In this document: positions 6,534 through 13,776 of the stretch, one piece after another
Layout: each line of letters starts with the position of its first letter
How positions within the stretch are numbered: position 1 is the stretch's first letter
DNA from: CAZLKN01 sp964560135
Lineage (GTDB): Bacteria; Actinomycetota; JAICYB01
DNA: 18,944 nucleotides
Assembly: GCA_964560135.1 (NCBI GenBank)
Contig: CAZLKN010000057.1
Coordinates: 1-18,944, forward strand
Reading direction: 5' to 3'
Translations under genes and position numbers: made by a program
The notes under the pieces: model-generated
What the model was told of the DNA's origin: nothing
The model's input: only the letters and a program-made list of their open reading frames with translations
The model's database searches: none

Positions 6534-7439
6534 ATGGGTGAGGTACGGTTCGACGACCGCGTGGCGATCATCACGGGTGCCGGCGGGGGCCTGGGCAAGT
6601 GTCACGCGATGCTGCTGGCCTCCCGCGGTGCGGCGGTGGTCGTGAACGACCTGGGCGGCAACCCGGACGGGACGGGGGCCGGGACCTCGATGGCCGACTC
6701 GACGGTCGCGGAGATCGAGGCCGCCGGGGGCAAGGCCGTGGCCAACCACGACTCCGTGGCCACCCCGGAGGGCGGCGAGGCCATCGTGCAGGCAGCGCTC
6801 GATGCCTTCGGGCGCGTGGACATCGTGATCAACAACGCCGGCATCCTGCGGGACAAGACGTTCGCGAAGCTTGAACCCGAGGACCTCGAGGCGGTGATCG
6901 ACGTCCACCTCAAGGGCGCCTTCTACGTGAGCCAGCCCGCGTTCCGGGCGATGAAGGACCAGCAGTACGGGCGCTTCATCTTCACGGCGTCCAACGCCGG
7001 GATCCTCGGCAACTTCGGGCAGAGCAACTACGGGGCCGCGAAGATGGGTCTCGTGGGTCTGTCCAACGTTCTCGCCATCGAGGGCGCGAAGTACATGATC
7101 ACCTCGAACGTGATCGCGCCCGTGGCCCGCACCCGGATGACCGAGGACCTTCTCGGCCCCCTGGGTGAGAACCTCGACCCCGAGCAGGTGTCGCCCGTGG
7201 TGGCCTATCTCGCATCCGAGGAGTGCACGCTCAGCCACGAGATCTTCTCGGTGGGCGGGGGCCGGGTCGCCCGGTTCTTCGTCGGTGCCACGCCGGGGTG
7301 GTTCGCCGGTACGAAGGTCGTGCCGAGCCCCGAGGACATCCGCGACAACGCGGACAAGATCCGCGACACCGACGGCTTCAAGATCCTCGACAGCGCCACC
7401 GCGGAGGTCGGCTTGTACCTGGAGCTGTTCAACGGCTGA
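6534..7439 (+). CDS. SDR family oxidoreductase, MFE-2 / 17-beta-HSD4 type
   Basis: The 301-residue short-chain dehydrogenase probably oxidises (3R)-hydroxyacyl-CoA or a related alcohol with NAD(P). It shows TGAGGGLG (14-21), NNAG (100-103) and the catalytic S153, Y166 and K170 in SNAGILGNFGQSNYGAAK. The GNFGQ(S/A)NY stretch and the long C-terminal part (SVGGGRVARFF to the end) follow the dehydrogenase domain of multifunctional enzyme type 2. There is no hydratase or SCP2 domain, so it is a stand-alone dehydrogenase. ATG 6534 lies 6 nt after AGGAG, whereas ATG 6528 touches it; 6534 is chosen. No beta-oxidation neighbours are visible, so the substrate is open. Confidence 0.88.
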   Translation: MGEVRFDDRVAIITGAGGGLGKCHAMLLASRGAAVVVNDLGGNPDGTGAGTSMADSTVAEIEAAGGKAVANHDSVATPEGGEAIVQAALDAFGRVDIVINNAGILRDKTFAKLEPEDLEAVIDVHLKGAFYVSQPAFRAMKDQQYGRFIFTASNAGILGNFGQSNYGAAKMGLVGLSNVLAIEGAKYMITSNVIAPVARTRMTEDLLGPLGENLDPEQVSPVVAYLASEECTLSHEIFSVGGGRVARFFVGATPGWFAGTKVVPSPEDIRDNADKIRDTDGFKILDSATAEVGLYLELFNG

Positions 7440-7549
7440 ACTCGAGTCCCCCACCGGCCGGTCCCGTCCCGCGAACCGGGGAGGAATCGCACGGCTCGGT
7501 GACGAAGATCGACGGTGTCGAGGTCGGGTCTTCGCCGAGGAGGTAGGGG

Positions 7550-9124
7550 ATGCGTCTGCTCAAGCTCTGGTTCGTCGGGTTGGTGGCCGGGCTCGTGCTG
7601 GTCTCCGGTGCGCTGGCCGGGGTGACCCTGGCCCCCGTGGGCCCGGACGGCGACGGTGTCTCCGTGGACCGAGAGCTGCCCCGCCGCGCGGTGGAGGCGT
7701 CCGCCGTCGCGACCGGCCTGGCGCAGCCCGCTCCGAAGGAGTTCCTCGTCGGAGCCGGCAAGGTGTCCATGGTCCCCGACCCGCCCGATGGACGCGTCTG
7801 GAAGACGGAAGGCTGTCAGGTGCTCTCCGACCCCGGCGGGTGGGAGGACATCGATCCGTCCGGTACGGTCTGGCCCGCCGACCCCGACTGCATCTACCTG
7901 GGCGGCTACAGCATCGGGCCGGTGCGTCCGTCCACCGACGTGAGCGAGCTCGGCGTGTGGGCGAAGGCCCTCGCGGTGTCCGACGGCTCCAACACCGTGG
8001 TGTACGGCAACATCGACGGCGTCGGCTACTTCTACAAGTACACCGACCGGATCTGCGCCGACTGCGGGATCCGCGACGTGAAGCGGATCGCGTCCGCCCG
8101 CATCGCCGACGAGCTCGGCGTGGACGTCGACCTCGACGCGATCACGTTCTCCGCGTCCCATTCCCACGCGGCCCCCGACTTCCTGTTCGGCTGGGGCGGC
8201 GTGCCCGACTGGTACCTGCAGCAGGCCCGCGACGCCATGGTCCAAGCCGCGGTGGATGCCGTTTCGTCGCTCCAGGCCGCGACGATCCACGCCGGCGACG
8301 TGGTCGTCCGAGAGCACAACCGGGAGCGCCGCGACCTCTACCGCTCCCCGGTGGACAACCAGCTCGTCTGGCTGCGGGCCCGCCACGCCGGCACCGGCGA
8401 CACCATCGCCACGGTCATCAACTACGCCGGACACCCGACGAGCCTCGGCTCCGGCAACCTCACGATCCACCCCGACTGGCCGGGGCACACGGAGGCGCGT
8501 CTCGAGGAGGACGGCGGTGTGGCGATGTTCCTGCCTGGAGGCCTGGGCAACACGAGCTTCCGCGGGGGCCTGTCCTCCGGGGTCGATCTCGCCGATCTCG
8601 CGCGGGCGGACATGCAGGCCCGCTCGCTGGATGTCGGTGCCACGAGTACCCAGGTCGCCGGCATCACCGAAGAGTTCCACCAGCCGGTGACGAACGTGCC
8701 GCTCGGGCTGCTCGGAGGCGGCGGGCTGTTCGACCGCGCGATCGAGCTGGAGCCCGCGGCCGGGTCGTGGCAGCAGGACGAGAACCGTCCGTGCGCGAGT
8801 GGTTCACCGGTGTCGATCCTGACCGCGATGGGCGGGTACCGGATCGGCGACGTCGCGCTGATGTTCGGGCCGGGTGAGCTGTTCGCGAACCTCACCGGAT
8901 CGGTGAAGAGCCGGGTGGACGCCGGACAGGTGATGGTCGGGTCGCTGGCCAACGACGAGCTCGGCTACATCATCCAGAGCTTCGAGTTCGACGAGCCGGG
9001 TCAGCAGGGCACCGGCTTCGTGGGCGAGGTGGTCGAATACGAGGAGGCCTTCAGCCTCGACCGCTGCTTCGGGGACCGGGTCGTGGAGGGTCTCCTGGGC
9101 ATCGGGGGCCAACTGGGCTTCTAA
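7550..9124 (+). CDS. Exported neutral ceramidase-like hydrolase
   Basis: The 524-residue protein starts with a signal peptide or anchor (residues 5-28, LWFVGLVAGLVLVSGALAG). Family resemblance is to the N-terminal domain of neutral/alkaline ceramidases, zinc amidases that split ceramide. It has FLVGAGKVSMVPDPPDG after the signal, then FSASHSHAAPD with H204 and H206 in the place of the T/SHTHSGP zinc motif, and NYAGHPTSLG...HPDWPGHTEARLE in place of the HPT...SADYPG motif. Six cysteines fit export and disulfides. The match is partial and the true substrate may be another N-acyl or ester compound. GAGGAGGT lies 5 nt before ATG 7550, a strong ribosome site. The 110-nt upstream gap suggests its own promoter. 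Confidence 0.65.
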   Translation: MRLLKLWFVGLVAGLVLVSGALAGVTLAPVGPDGDGVSVDRELPRRAVEASAVATGLAQPAPKEFLVGAGKVSMVPDPPDGRVWKTEGCQVLSDPGGWEDIDPSGTVWPADPDCIYLGGYSIGPVRPSTDVSELGVWAKALAVSDGSNTVVYGNIDGVGYFYKYTDRICADCGIRDVKRIASARIADELGVDVDLDAITFSASHSHAAPDFLFGWGGVPDWYLQQARDAMVQAAVDAVSSLQAATIHAGDVVVREHNRERRDLYRSPVDNQLVWLRARHAGTGDTIATVINYAGHPTSLGSGNLTIHPDWPGHTEARLEEDGGVAMFLPGGLGNTSFRGGLSSGVDLADLARADMQARSLDVGATSTQVAGITEEFHQPVTNVPLGLLGGGGLFDRAIELEPAAGSWQQDENRPCASGSPVSILTAMGGYRIGDVALMFGPGELFANLTGSVKSRVDAGQVMVGSLANDELGYIIQSFEFDEPGQQGTGFVGEVVEYEEAFSLDRCFGDRVVEGLLGIGGQLGF

Positions 9125-9158
9125 CCCGGGGGCCGATTGCGCCGGTCGGCTTCCCTAC

Positions 9159-9285
9159 GGGACGACGTTGCAGCGTTCGACATAATCTGCGGCCAACGTC
9201 GTCCTCTAGGGGGTCTCCACGACACCTTGCAGGACGACGTTGGGGTCCTGGGCGGCCCAGGGGCGTAACGTCGTCCTCTAGGGGG
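9159..9285. repeat. Tandem pair of long hairpin repeats, period 72 bp
   Basis: Unit 1 pairs GGACGACGTTG (9160-9170) with CAACGTCGTCC (9194-9204) around a 23-nt loop. Unit 2 pairs AGGACGACGTT (9231-9241) with AACGTCGTCCT (9267-9277) around a 25-nt loop that itself holds CCTGGG-CGG-CCCAGG. Both right arms continue into CTCTAGGGGG, giving 19 identical bases at 9195-9213 and 9267-9285. Arms recur at exactly 72 nt while loops and spacer differ. It lies between two convergent genes, as REP-type elements and bidirectional terminators do. Confidence 0.85.
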
Positions 9286-9287
9286 CC

Positions 9288-9303
9288 GGTGTGACGCCAC
9301 ACC
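9288..9303 (-). terminator. Stem-loop abutting the HNH gene stop codon
   Basis: GGTGTG (9288-9293), loop ACGC, and CACACC (9298-9303) form a perfect 6-bp stem that begins right after the HNH stop codon on the minus strand. There is no T run after it, so its role as a terminator is only suggested by position. Confidence 0.35.
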
Positions 9304-10230
9304 TCACCCTGCGTCACGGAAGCGTTCGTAGCGTTCGGCGAGGAAATCTCGGTTCGGCTGTAGCTCGGTCGAGCGCGGAACGAGCAGCGTGGCGCCCTGG
9401 AACCCCTGGAACCCCTGGAGGCCGTGAATGAGCATGGGGCCGTCGACCTCTTCGAGGACGTCACGCCGGATCTCCACCTGGAGATCGGGACGGATCCCGA
9501 GGACGTTGCGGTCGAAGGCCGCGTGATGGAGCCGGCACAGGGACAACCCGTTCGATACCAGCGGTTCGGACCGCGGGTCGGTGTCGGGGAGGATGTGGGC
9601 GGCGTCGAGAAGCTCGCGGTGCCGCAGCCGGCAGATGGCGCACGTCGTCCGGTAGGCGCGGATGACGCGTTGGCGGAAACTCACCTGGTGGAGCCGCTGC
9701 CGTACGACTCGGGTGATGTAGGCGCGCCGCGGCATGGGGTCCTCCACGAAGGGCTCGTCGCCGACGTCCAAGAGGTGCTCGTCCACAGCGACGGTGAAGG
9801 TGAGCGCGTCTGGCTCGTCGCGGACGATGTAGGCGGGGAAGGTCGCCGCGTATAAGCCGGGTACGAGGCCGAAGAAGTAGACAAGCGGGATCTCGTCGCG
9901 CATCGCCCGGCGCAGGCCGGCGTTCTCACGGTGGTTCGGATCGGTGCCGCGGTAGCGGTAGCGGATGAAGGAGCCGTCCTCGGTCCACTGGTCGGAATAG
10001 GGGCGAGGACGCCCCTCGACGGGCGGGGCCGTCGTGATCGACAACGGGACCTCCGGTAGGATCGCGGGTTTGAAGATGCCCTGGGGGCCGAGGAGGGGGA
10101 CGCGTGTGCCGCGGAAGGAGAACCCCTGCTGGAGAGCGTCGCGGGGCAGGGTGTCACCGTGGATCTGCTGGAGGTCGCCGAGGAACTCGAAGGCGGCGAT
10201 CCGGACCTGGCCGTCGAGCTCGTCAGTCAT
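9304..10230 (-). CDS. HNH endonuclease, putative stand-alone restriction enzyme
   Basis: The 308-residue protein has an N-terminal domain (about 5-150, GFSFRGTRVPLLGPQGIFKP, YRYRGTDPNHRENAGLRRAM, PLVYFFGLVPGLY) typical of a widespread family annotated as putative restriction HNH nucleases. The C-terminal HNH fold has C197xxC200, DAAHILP (H212), NGLSLCRLHH (C232, H235/H236) and D240. The N-terminal part may read modified DNA, as in SRA-HNH type IV enzymes, but that is inference. No methyltransferase is adjacent. ATG 10230 is chosen because homology begins just after it; ATG 10290 is an alternative. A GFQ triplet is duplicated near residue 275 by a 9-bp repeat. Confidence 0.82.
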   Translation of the reverse strand: MTDELDGQVRIAAFEFLGDLQQIHGDTLPRDALQQGFSFRGTRVPLLGPQGIFKPAILPEVPLSITTAPPVEGRPRPYSDQWTEDGSFIRYRYRGTDPNHRENAGLRRAMRDEIPLVYFFGLVPGLYAATFPAYIVRDEPDALTFTVAVDEHLLDVGDEPFVEDPMPRRAYITRVVRQRLHQVSFRQRVIRAYRTTCAICRLRHRELLDAAHILPDTDPRSEPLVSNGLSLCRLHHAAFDRNVLGIRPDLQVEIRRDVLEEVDGPMLIHGLQGFQGFQGATLLVPRSTELQPNRDFLAERYERFRDAG

Positions 10231-10297
10231 CGTCCCGATGGAGCCTAGCCGATCCTCACCCGCCTCCGAGGCGGCAGTGGCGGGAGTCATGCCCCTT

Positions 10298-10311
10298 GAC
10301 CCCGGGGGGTC
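10298..10311. promoter_or_regulatory. Palindrome between divergent HNH and cyclase genes
   Basis: GACCCC, two G bases, then GGGGTC form a perfect 6-bp inverted repeat in the 134-nt divergent intergenic region. It could be an operator for either gene. If the HNH gene starts at 10290 instead, it would sit directly before that start. Confidence 0.3.
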
Positions 10312-10364
10312 CTCTTCTTGTGGTCGAGGACGCCGGGCGTGGGCTCCTATACAGTGAGGTAACA

Positions 10365-11183
10365 ATGCCCCTGTATATGGATATTCACCGCGGTGTAGAC
10401 GCGTCGGTGGACGATGTCCAGTCTGCCCATCTCAGCGACCTCGAGGCACAGGAGCGGTTCAACGTCCGTTACCTGAAGTATTGGTTCAACCGTGACGGCG
10501 GTACCGTGTGCTGCCTGGTGGATGCACCCGACCCCGAGTCGGCGGAGAAATGCCACCGCGAGGCGCACGGCCTGGTCGCCGAGAAGCTCATCGAGGTGGA
10601 CCCCGACTTGGTGGACGCCTTCCTCGGCGGTGGCGTCGACGCCGGGACGGGCCGCATGACGGATGACGGCAGGCAGTCGGACGGCGGCGTGCGCACGGTC
10701 CTGTTCACCGACATCGTGGGCTCGACGGAGCTGACCCAACGCCTCGGCGACCGGGAGGCGCTGAACCTGCAGCGCCTCCACGATGAGATGATGACGAAAG
10801 AGTTCCAGGCGTACGGGGGCCGGATCATCAAGCACACGGGCGACGGGTTCATGGTGGTCTTCCCGTCCGCCTCGATGGCCATCCGCACGGCCATCGGCAT
10901 CCAGAAGGTGTTCCGTACGCACAACGAGCGGCGGCCGGAGCGGGCGATCGAGGTGCGCATCGGCATGAGCGCCGGCGAACCGGTCGACGAGGGCGAGGAT
11001 CTGTTCGGCGGGACCGTGCAGCTGGCCAAACGGGTCTGCGACGCGGCCGACGGCGGTGCGGTCTTCGTGTCGAACGTCGTCCAGGAGCTGTGCCTGGGCA
11101 AGGACTTCGTCTTCCGCGACTGCGGGGAGATCCCCCTCAAGGGGTTCGCTGCACCACTCCGCGTCCACGAAGTGGTCTGGTAG
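10365..11183 (+). CDS. DUF4242 - class III adenylate cyclase fusion protein
   Basis: The 272-residue cytoplasmic protein joins two domains. Residues 1-80 match DUF4242, the family of the Streptomyces nickel-binding protein SCO4226 (PLYMDIHRG, YLKYWFNRDGGTVCCLVDAP, REAHGL). Residues 108-272 are a class III nucleotide cyclase: metal aspartates D116 (FTDIVGST) and D160 (HTGDGFMV), purine-selecting K156 and D212, which predict ATP as substrate, and R223 for the transition state. The usual Asn is Gln (Q219 in GGTVQLAKRV), a change also seen in other bacterial cyclases. GAGGT precedes ATG 10365 by 4 nt, and TATACA at 10348-10353 is a possible -10. It is divergent from the HNH gene. Confidence 0.87.
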   Translation: MPLYMDIHRGVDASVDDVQSAHLSDLEAQERFNVRYLKYWFNRDGGTVCCLVDAPDPESAEKCHREAHGLVAEKLIEVDPDLVDAFLGGGVDAGTGRMTDDGRQSDGGVRTVLFTDIVGSTELTQRLGDREALNLQRLHDEMMTKEFQAYGGRIIKHTGDGFMVVFPSASMAIRTAIGIQKVFRTHNERRPERAIEVRIGMSAGEPVDEGEDLFGGTVQLAKRVCDAADGGAVFVSNVVQELCLGKDFVFRDCGEIPLKGFAAPLRVHEVVW

Positions 11184-11192
11184 CCGAACCGT

Positions 11193-12362
11193 TCAGATCC
11201 GCCAGGTGTCGAACTCCTGGTCGTGGAGGGCGAGGCCGAGGTTCTTCCAGTTCTCGGCCCCCATGTAGATGTGCTGTCCGGCGGCGTGCAGGTCGCGCCA
11301 GCACCGCTGGATCGGGCTCGTGTCGTAGAGGGCCCCGCCGCCGGCGAGCTTGAACACGGTGTCCGCCGCCTCGGTTCCGGCGCGGCACGCCTGCACCGTG
11401 GCGAGGACGACGTTGATCCGTTGCCGGACCGTGGGCTGGTCCCCGGCGGTGACCGTGGTCCAGATGTCGGCGAAGGCCTCGCGGACGAACGCCCGCGCCG
11501 CGCGCAGCGACGCCTCCGCCTCGGCCACCTTCAGGTTCACCACTGGATCGACGGCCAGGGGAGCCCCCCGGGAGCGGGACTTGCGCTGTGCGAGCGTCGC
11601 GAACTCGTCGAGTGCCCGCCGCGCGATGCCCAGCGGGACGCCCGCCATCATCACGCCCAGGTAGTTGAAGAAGGACAGACGGTACAGCGGTCCGTCGTGA
11701 CGCGCGGGCTCGAAGAACGGCGAGCAGGTGAGCTCCTCGGGGACGACGACGTCGTTCACCGCCACGTCGTGGCTGCCGGTGCCACGGAGCCCGGCCACGC
11801 GCCACGTGTCGATGATCTCGGCGTCGCCGGCGGGGAAGAACGCGAAGCGCCAGTCGGGGCGTCCGCCGTCGAGCATCCGCGGCGCTTCACCGTCCATCAC
11901 GAACATGCCGCCGATCAGCCACTGGCTGTGCGGGCAGCCGCTGTTGAACGGCCAGCGTCCGGTGAGGCGGATGGTCCCGTCCGGCTGTGGGACGCCTTTG
12001 CCGATCGGGGCGAACGTGCCGGCGAGGCACAGGTCCGGGTCGGCGTCGAAGATCGGCTTCGCCACGGCGGGGTCGATCCAGGCGAACATGCCGGTCCCGT
12101 TGGCGATCATGGTCGTCCAGCCGGTGGACGGGTCGGCGGCGGAGACCGCTTCGATGACGTCCACGATCGTGAGGGGGTCGCACTCCAGGCCGCCGAGGGC
12201 GCGCGGGAGTGCGAGCTTGAAGAGCTGGGCATCCCGGAGGGTGGCCACCAGATCGCGCGGCAGCGTGCGGTGGTCCTCGATCTCCTGGGCGCGGGCGCTG
12301 ATCTCGTCGGTGAGCGTGCGGACGACAGCCAGCGGTGCCACTTGGTCGGCGGTACGAGCCAT
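11193..12362 (-). CDS. Acyl-CoA dehydrogenase-fold flavin-dependent protein (HsaA/HpaB-type)
   Basis: The 389-residue protein has the acyl-CoA dehydrogenase fold: an N-terminal helical domain, the middle GRWPFNSGCPHSQWLIGG flavin-contact segment, GLRGTGSHDVAVNDVVVPEE, and a type 2 C-terminal domain. This combination is typical of two-component flavin monooxygenases such as HsaA, DszC and HpaB-like aromatic hydroxylases, which need a separate flavin reductase not seen here. The product is therefore more likely a hydroxylase than a beta-oxidation dehydrogenase. GGAGGAGGGG precedes ATG 12362. It lies 71 nt downstream of the VOC gene on the same strand and is probably co-transcribed with it under the TetR regulator. 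Confidence 0.85.
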   Translation of the reverse strand: MARTADQVAPLAVVRTLTDEISARAQEIEDHRTLPRDLVATLRDAQLFKLALPRALGGLECDPLTIVDVIEAVSAADPSTGWTTMIANGTGMFAWIDPAVAKPIFDADPDLCLAGTFAPIGKGVPQPDGTIRLTGRWPFNSGCPHSQWLIGGMFVMDGEAPRMLDGGRPDWRFAFFPAGDAEIIDTWRVAGLRGTGSHDVAVNDVVVPEELTCSPFFEPARHDGPLYRLSFFNYLGVMMAGVPLGIARRALDEFATLAQRKSRSRGAPLAVDPVVNLKVAEAEASLRAARAFVREAFADIWTTVTAGDQPTVRQRINVVLATVQACRAGTEAADTVFKLAGGGALYDTSPIQRCWRDLHAAGQHIYMGAENWKNLGLALHDQEFDTWRI

Positions 12363-12433
12363 GACCCCTCCTCCCCCGATGGATATCGCACTAATGGTGC
12401 CAGACGAGGGCAAGCTCCGATCGTGGCGGCTGC

Positions 12434-12925
12434 TCAGGTCTGGTCGGCGGCGAGTTCGGCTTCCCGGCGTTCGGCGGTTTCGCGCGGGTTCTCGATGCGC
12501 ACCGGGGGCCCGTCCGGGATCTCGGTGTGGGCCTGCTCGGTGTAGAAGCGGATCTCGTGTCCGTCCGGGTCGTGGAGGTAGGGGAGGACCCACCCGATGG
12601 TCGCGAAGTGCACGCCCGCGTGCTCCTCGCCGAGGGCGGTGAGGCGGTCGGCGAGCGCGTCGATGGTGTCCTTGTCGGGCACGGCGATGGCGAAGTAGTC
12701 GAACCCGGCCGCGGCCGTGGCGCGCTCGGGGTCGAGTCGGACCGCGAGCTCGGGGCCCCCGTTGGGATGACGCATGCTCACGCCTCTGAGCTCGCCCTGC
12801 TCGACGAACTCGACGACGGGACGGTAGCCGAGCCGGGTCCGGTACCAGTTAACCGAACGCTCCAGATCGGACACCGGCAGCTTCAGGTGATGCACGCCGC
12901 AGAGAACCGGTGCGGTCTCAGACAT
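12434..12925 (-). CDS. VOC family protein (glyoxalase / extradiol dioxygenase fold)
   Basis: The 163-residue protein has two beta-alpha-beta-beta-beta modules: VHHLKLPVSDLERSVNWYRTRLGY...PELAVRL, then FDYFAIAVPD...YLHDPDGHEIRFYTE. The first His (VHH) and last Glu (HEIRFY) of the usual metal site are present. The His normally found at the start of the second module is Tyr in FDYFAIAV, so the metal site differs from glyoxalase I and catechol dioxygenase. Possible roles are ring cleavage, isomerisation or resistance; none can be chosen. ATG 12925 has AAGGAGGG 6 nt upstream; ATG 12931 touches that site. It is first in the operon facing the TetR gene. Confidence 0.85.
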   Translation of the reverse strand: MSETAPVLCGVHHLKLPVSDLERSVNWYRTRLGYRPVVEFVEQGELRGVSMRHPNGGPELAVRLDPERATAAAGFDYFAIAVPDKDTIDALADRLTALGEEHAGVHFATIGWVLPYLHDPDGHEIRFYTEQAHTEIPDGPPVRIENPRETAERREAELAADQT

Positions 12926-12937
12926 CTCCATCCCTCC

Positions 12938-12975
12938 TTGCAGTACGACTGCATCGATTGCAGGTATACTGCATC
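12938..12975. promoter_or_regulatory. Double palindromic operator between VOC and tetR
   Basis: Two 18-nt direct repeats, TTGCAGNNNNACTGCATC at 12938-12955 and 12958-12975, each hold a palindrome: TGCAGT-ACG-ACTGCA (12939-12953) and TGCAG-GTATA-CTGCA (12959-12973). Centres are exactly 20 bp apart, about two helix turns. The second covers the candidate tetR -10 box and the first abuts the VOC ribosome site, so one TetR protein could repress both directions. Confidence 0.8.
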
Positions 12976-12977
12976 CA
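12965..12977 (+). promoter_or_regulatory. Candidate leaderless tetR promoter (-10 TATACT)
   Basis: TATACT (12965-12970) is followed by 7 nt and ATG 12978. No ribosome site lies between, as in other leaderless genes of this window. The box is inside the second operator palindrome, pointing to autorepression. Confidence 0.55.
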
Positions 12978-13619
12978 ATGGTGGATGACGTCAACCCCCC
13001 GGGTTCGTTGCGGACGGCACAGGTCGCCGAGACCGAGCGCCGGATCGTCGATGCCGCGACGCGCCTGTTCCTGGCGAAGGGCTATCCGGGCACGTCTCTG
13101 GCCGCGGTGGCCGAGGAGGCGGGGGTGGGCGAGCGCACGGTGTACGTGCGGTTCGGCACGAAGGCGGCGTTGTTCAACCGCGTCGTGGACGTGGCGATCG
13201 TCGGGGACACCGAACCGGTGGCTCTGATGGACCGGCCGGAGGCGCAGGCGGCGCTCGCCGCGCCCACCGCCGAGGAGCGCCTGGCTGCATGGGCGAAGGT
13301 GGGACGGATGGTCATGGAGCGGACGGGGGCCCTGTTCGAGGTGGCGCAGCAGGCCTCTGCGGTGTCGCCGGAGGTCGCGGCGAAGGCGGCGCTGGGACGG
13401 GAGCAGACCCTTGCCGCGCAGCGGGTGTTCTGGACGCGGATGGCGTCCGACGGGCTGGTCGATCCGTCCGTCGACATCAACTGGGTCATCGACACCTGCG
13501 GCGTACTCGGCGCAGCCGACACCTACACGTTCATCACGCGCCTGCACGGCTGGGACCTCGACACCTACGAGGCGTGGCTACGACGGACGATGCACGCGCT
13601 GGCGAGCCCGGCGGTCTAG
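12978..13619 (+). CDS. TetR/AcrR family transcription regulator
   Basis: The 213-residue protein has a TetR N-terminal helix-turn-helix: ERRIVDAATRLFLAKGYPGTS, then LAAVAEEAGVGERTVYVRFG and TKAALFNRVV (about residues 18-68). The C-terminal ligand-binding half is helical and divergent, as is normal. It is divergent from the VOC and flavoprotein genes, with paired palindromes in the 52-nt gap, the classic layout for a local repressor. The likely ligand is a substrate or product of the neighbouring enzymes (inference). ATG 12978 follows the TATACT box directly. Confidence 0.92.
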   Translation: MVDDVNPPGSLRTAQVAETERRIVDAATRLFLAKGYPGTSLAAVAEEAGVGERTVYVRFGTKAALFNRVVDVAIVGDTEPVALMDRPEAQAALAAPTAEERLAAWAKVGRMVMERTGALFEVAQQASAVSPEVAAKAALGREQTLAAQRVFWTRMASDGLVDPSVDINWVIDTCGVLGAADTYTFITRLHGWDLDTYEAWLRRTMHALASPAV

Positions 13620-13776
13620 CCGGCGAACGGGTCCGTGTCCGATCGTGGATCGCGCTTGGCGCGGATCACCGTCAGTTGCTCGAACAACATGATTGAAACT
13701 CCGTTTCCAACCGTCAGGATGATTGATAACAACAGTCAAGACGAGAGATAGTAACCATCAAGTCGATGCGGGTTGT
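13620..13776. other. AT-richer convergent intergenic region with short repeats
   Basis: Between the tetR and SWIM stops the base composition drops clearly in GC from about 13671 on. CCGTCAG occurs at 13669 and 13711 and ATGATTGA at 13689 and 13719; GTTGCTCGAACAAC (13675-13688) is a palindrome with one mismatch. No gene, tRNA or transposase end is recognisable. Confidence 0.5.
13645..13669 (+). terminator. Imperfect hairpin after tetR
   Basis: A 10-bp stem with two single-base bulges and a TTG loop can form from GTGGATCGCGC and GCGCGGATCAC, starting 26 nt after the tetR stop. There is no T run. Position between convergent genes makes a terminator plausible. Confidence 0.3.

Noticed and set aside
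10291..10365. The HNH frame stays open up to ATG 10365.
   Set aside because: That start overlaps the cyclase start and adds residues of low complexity; homology begins near 10230.
11077..11087. AACGTCGTCC inside the cyclase gene equals the arm of the 72-bp hairpin repeats.
   Set aside because: It encodes the ordinary NVVQ stretch, lacks the pairing arm and the CTCTAGGGGG tail, and is likely chance.
11223..12545. A 440-codon + strand open frame opposite the flavoprotein gene.
   Set aside because: No recognisable domain and biased composition; the minus-strand frame has clear family motifs and a ribosome site.
13671..13730. ATTGAAAC within 13692-13699 recalls the end of some CRISPR repeats.
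   Set aside because: No second full repeat or regular spacer follows and no cas gene is present.
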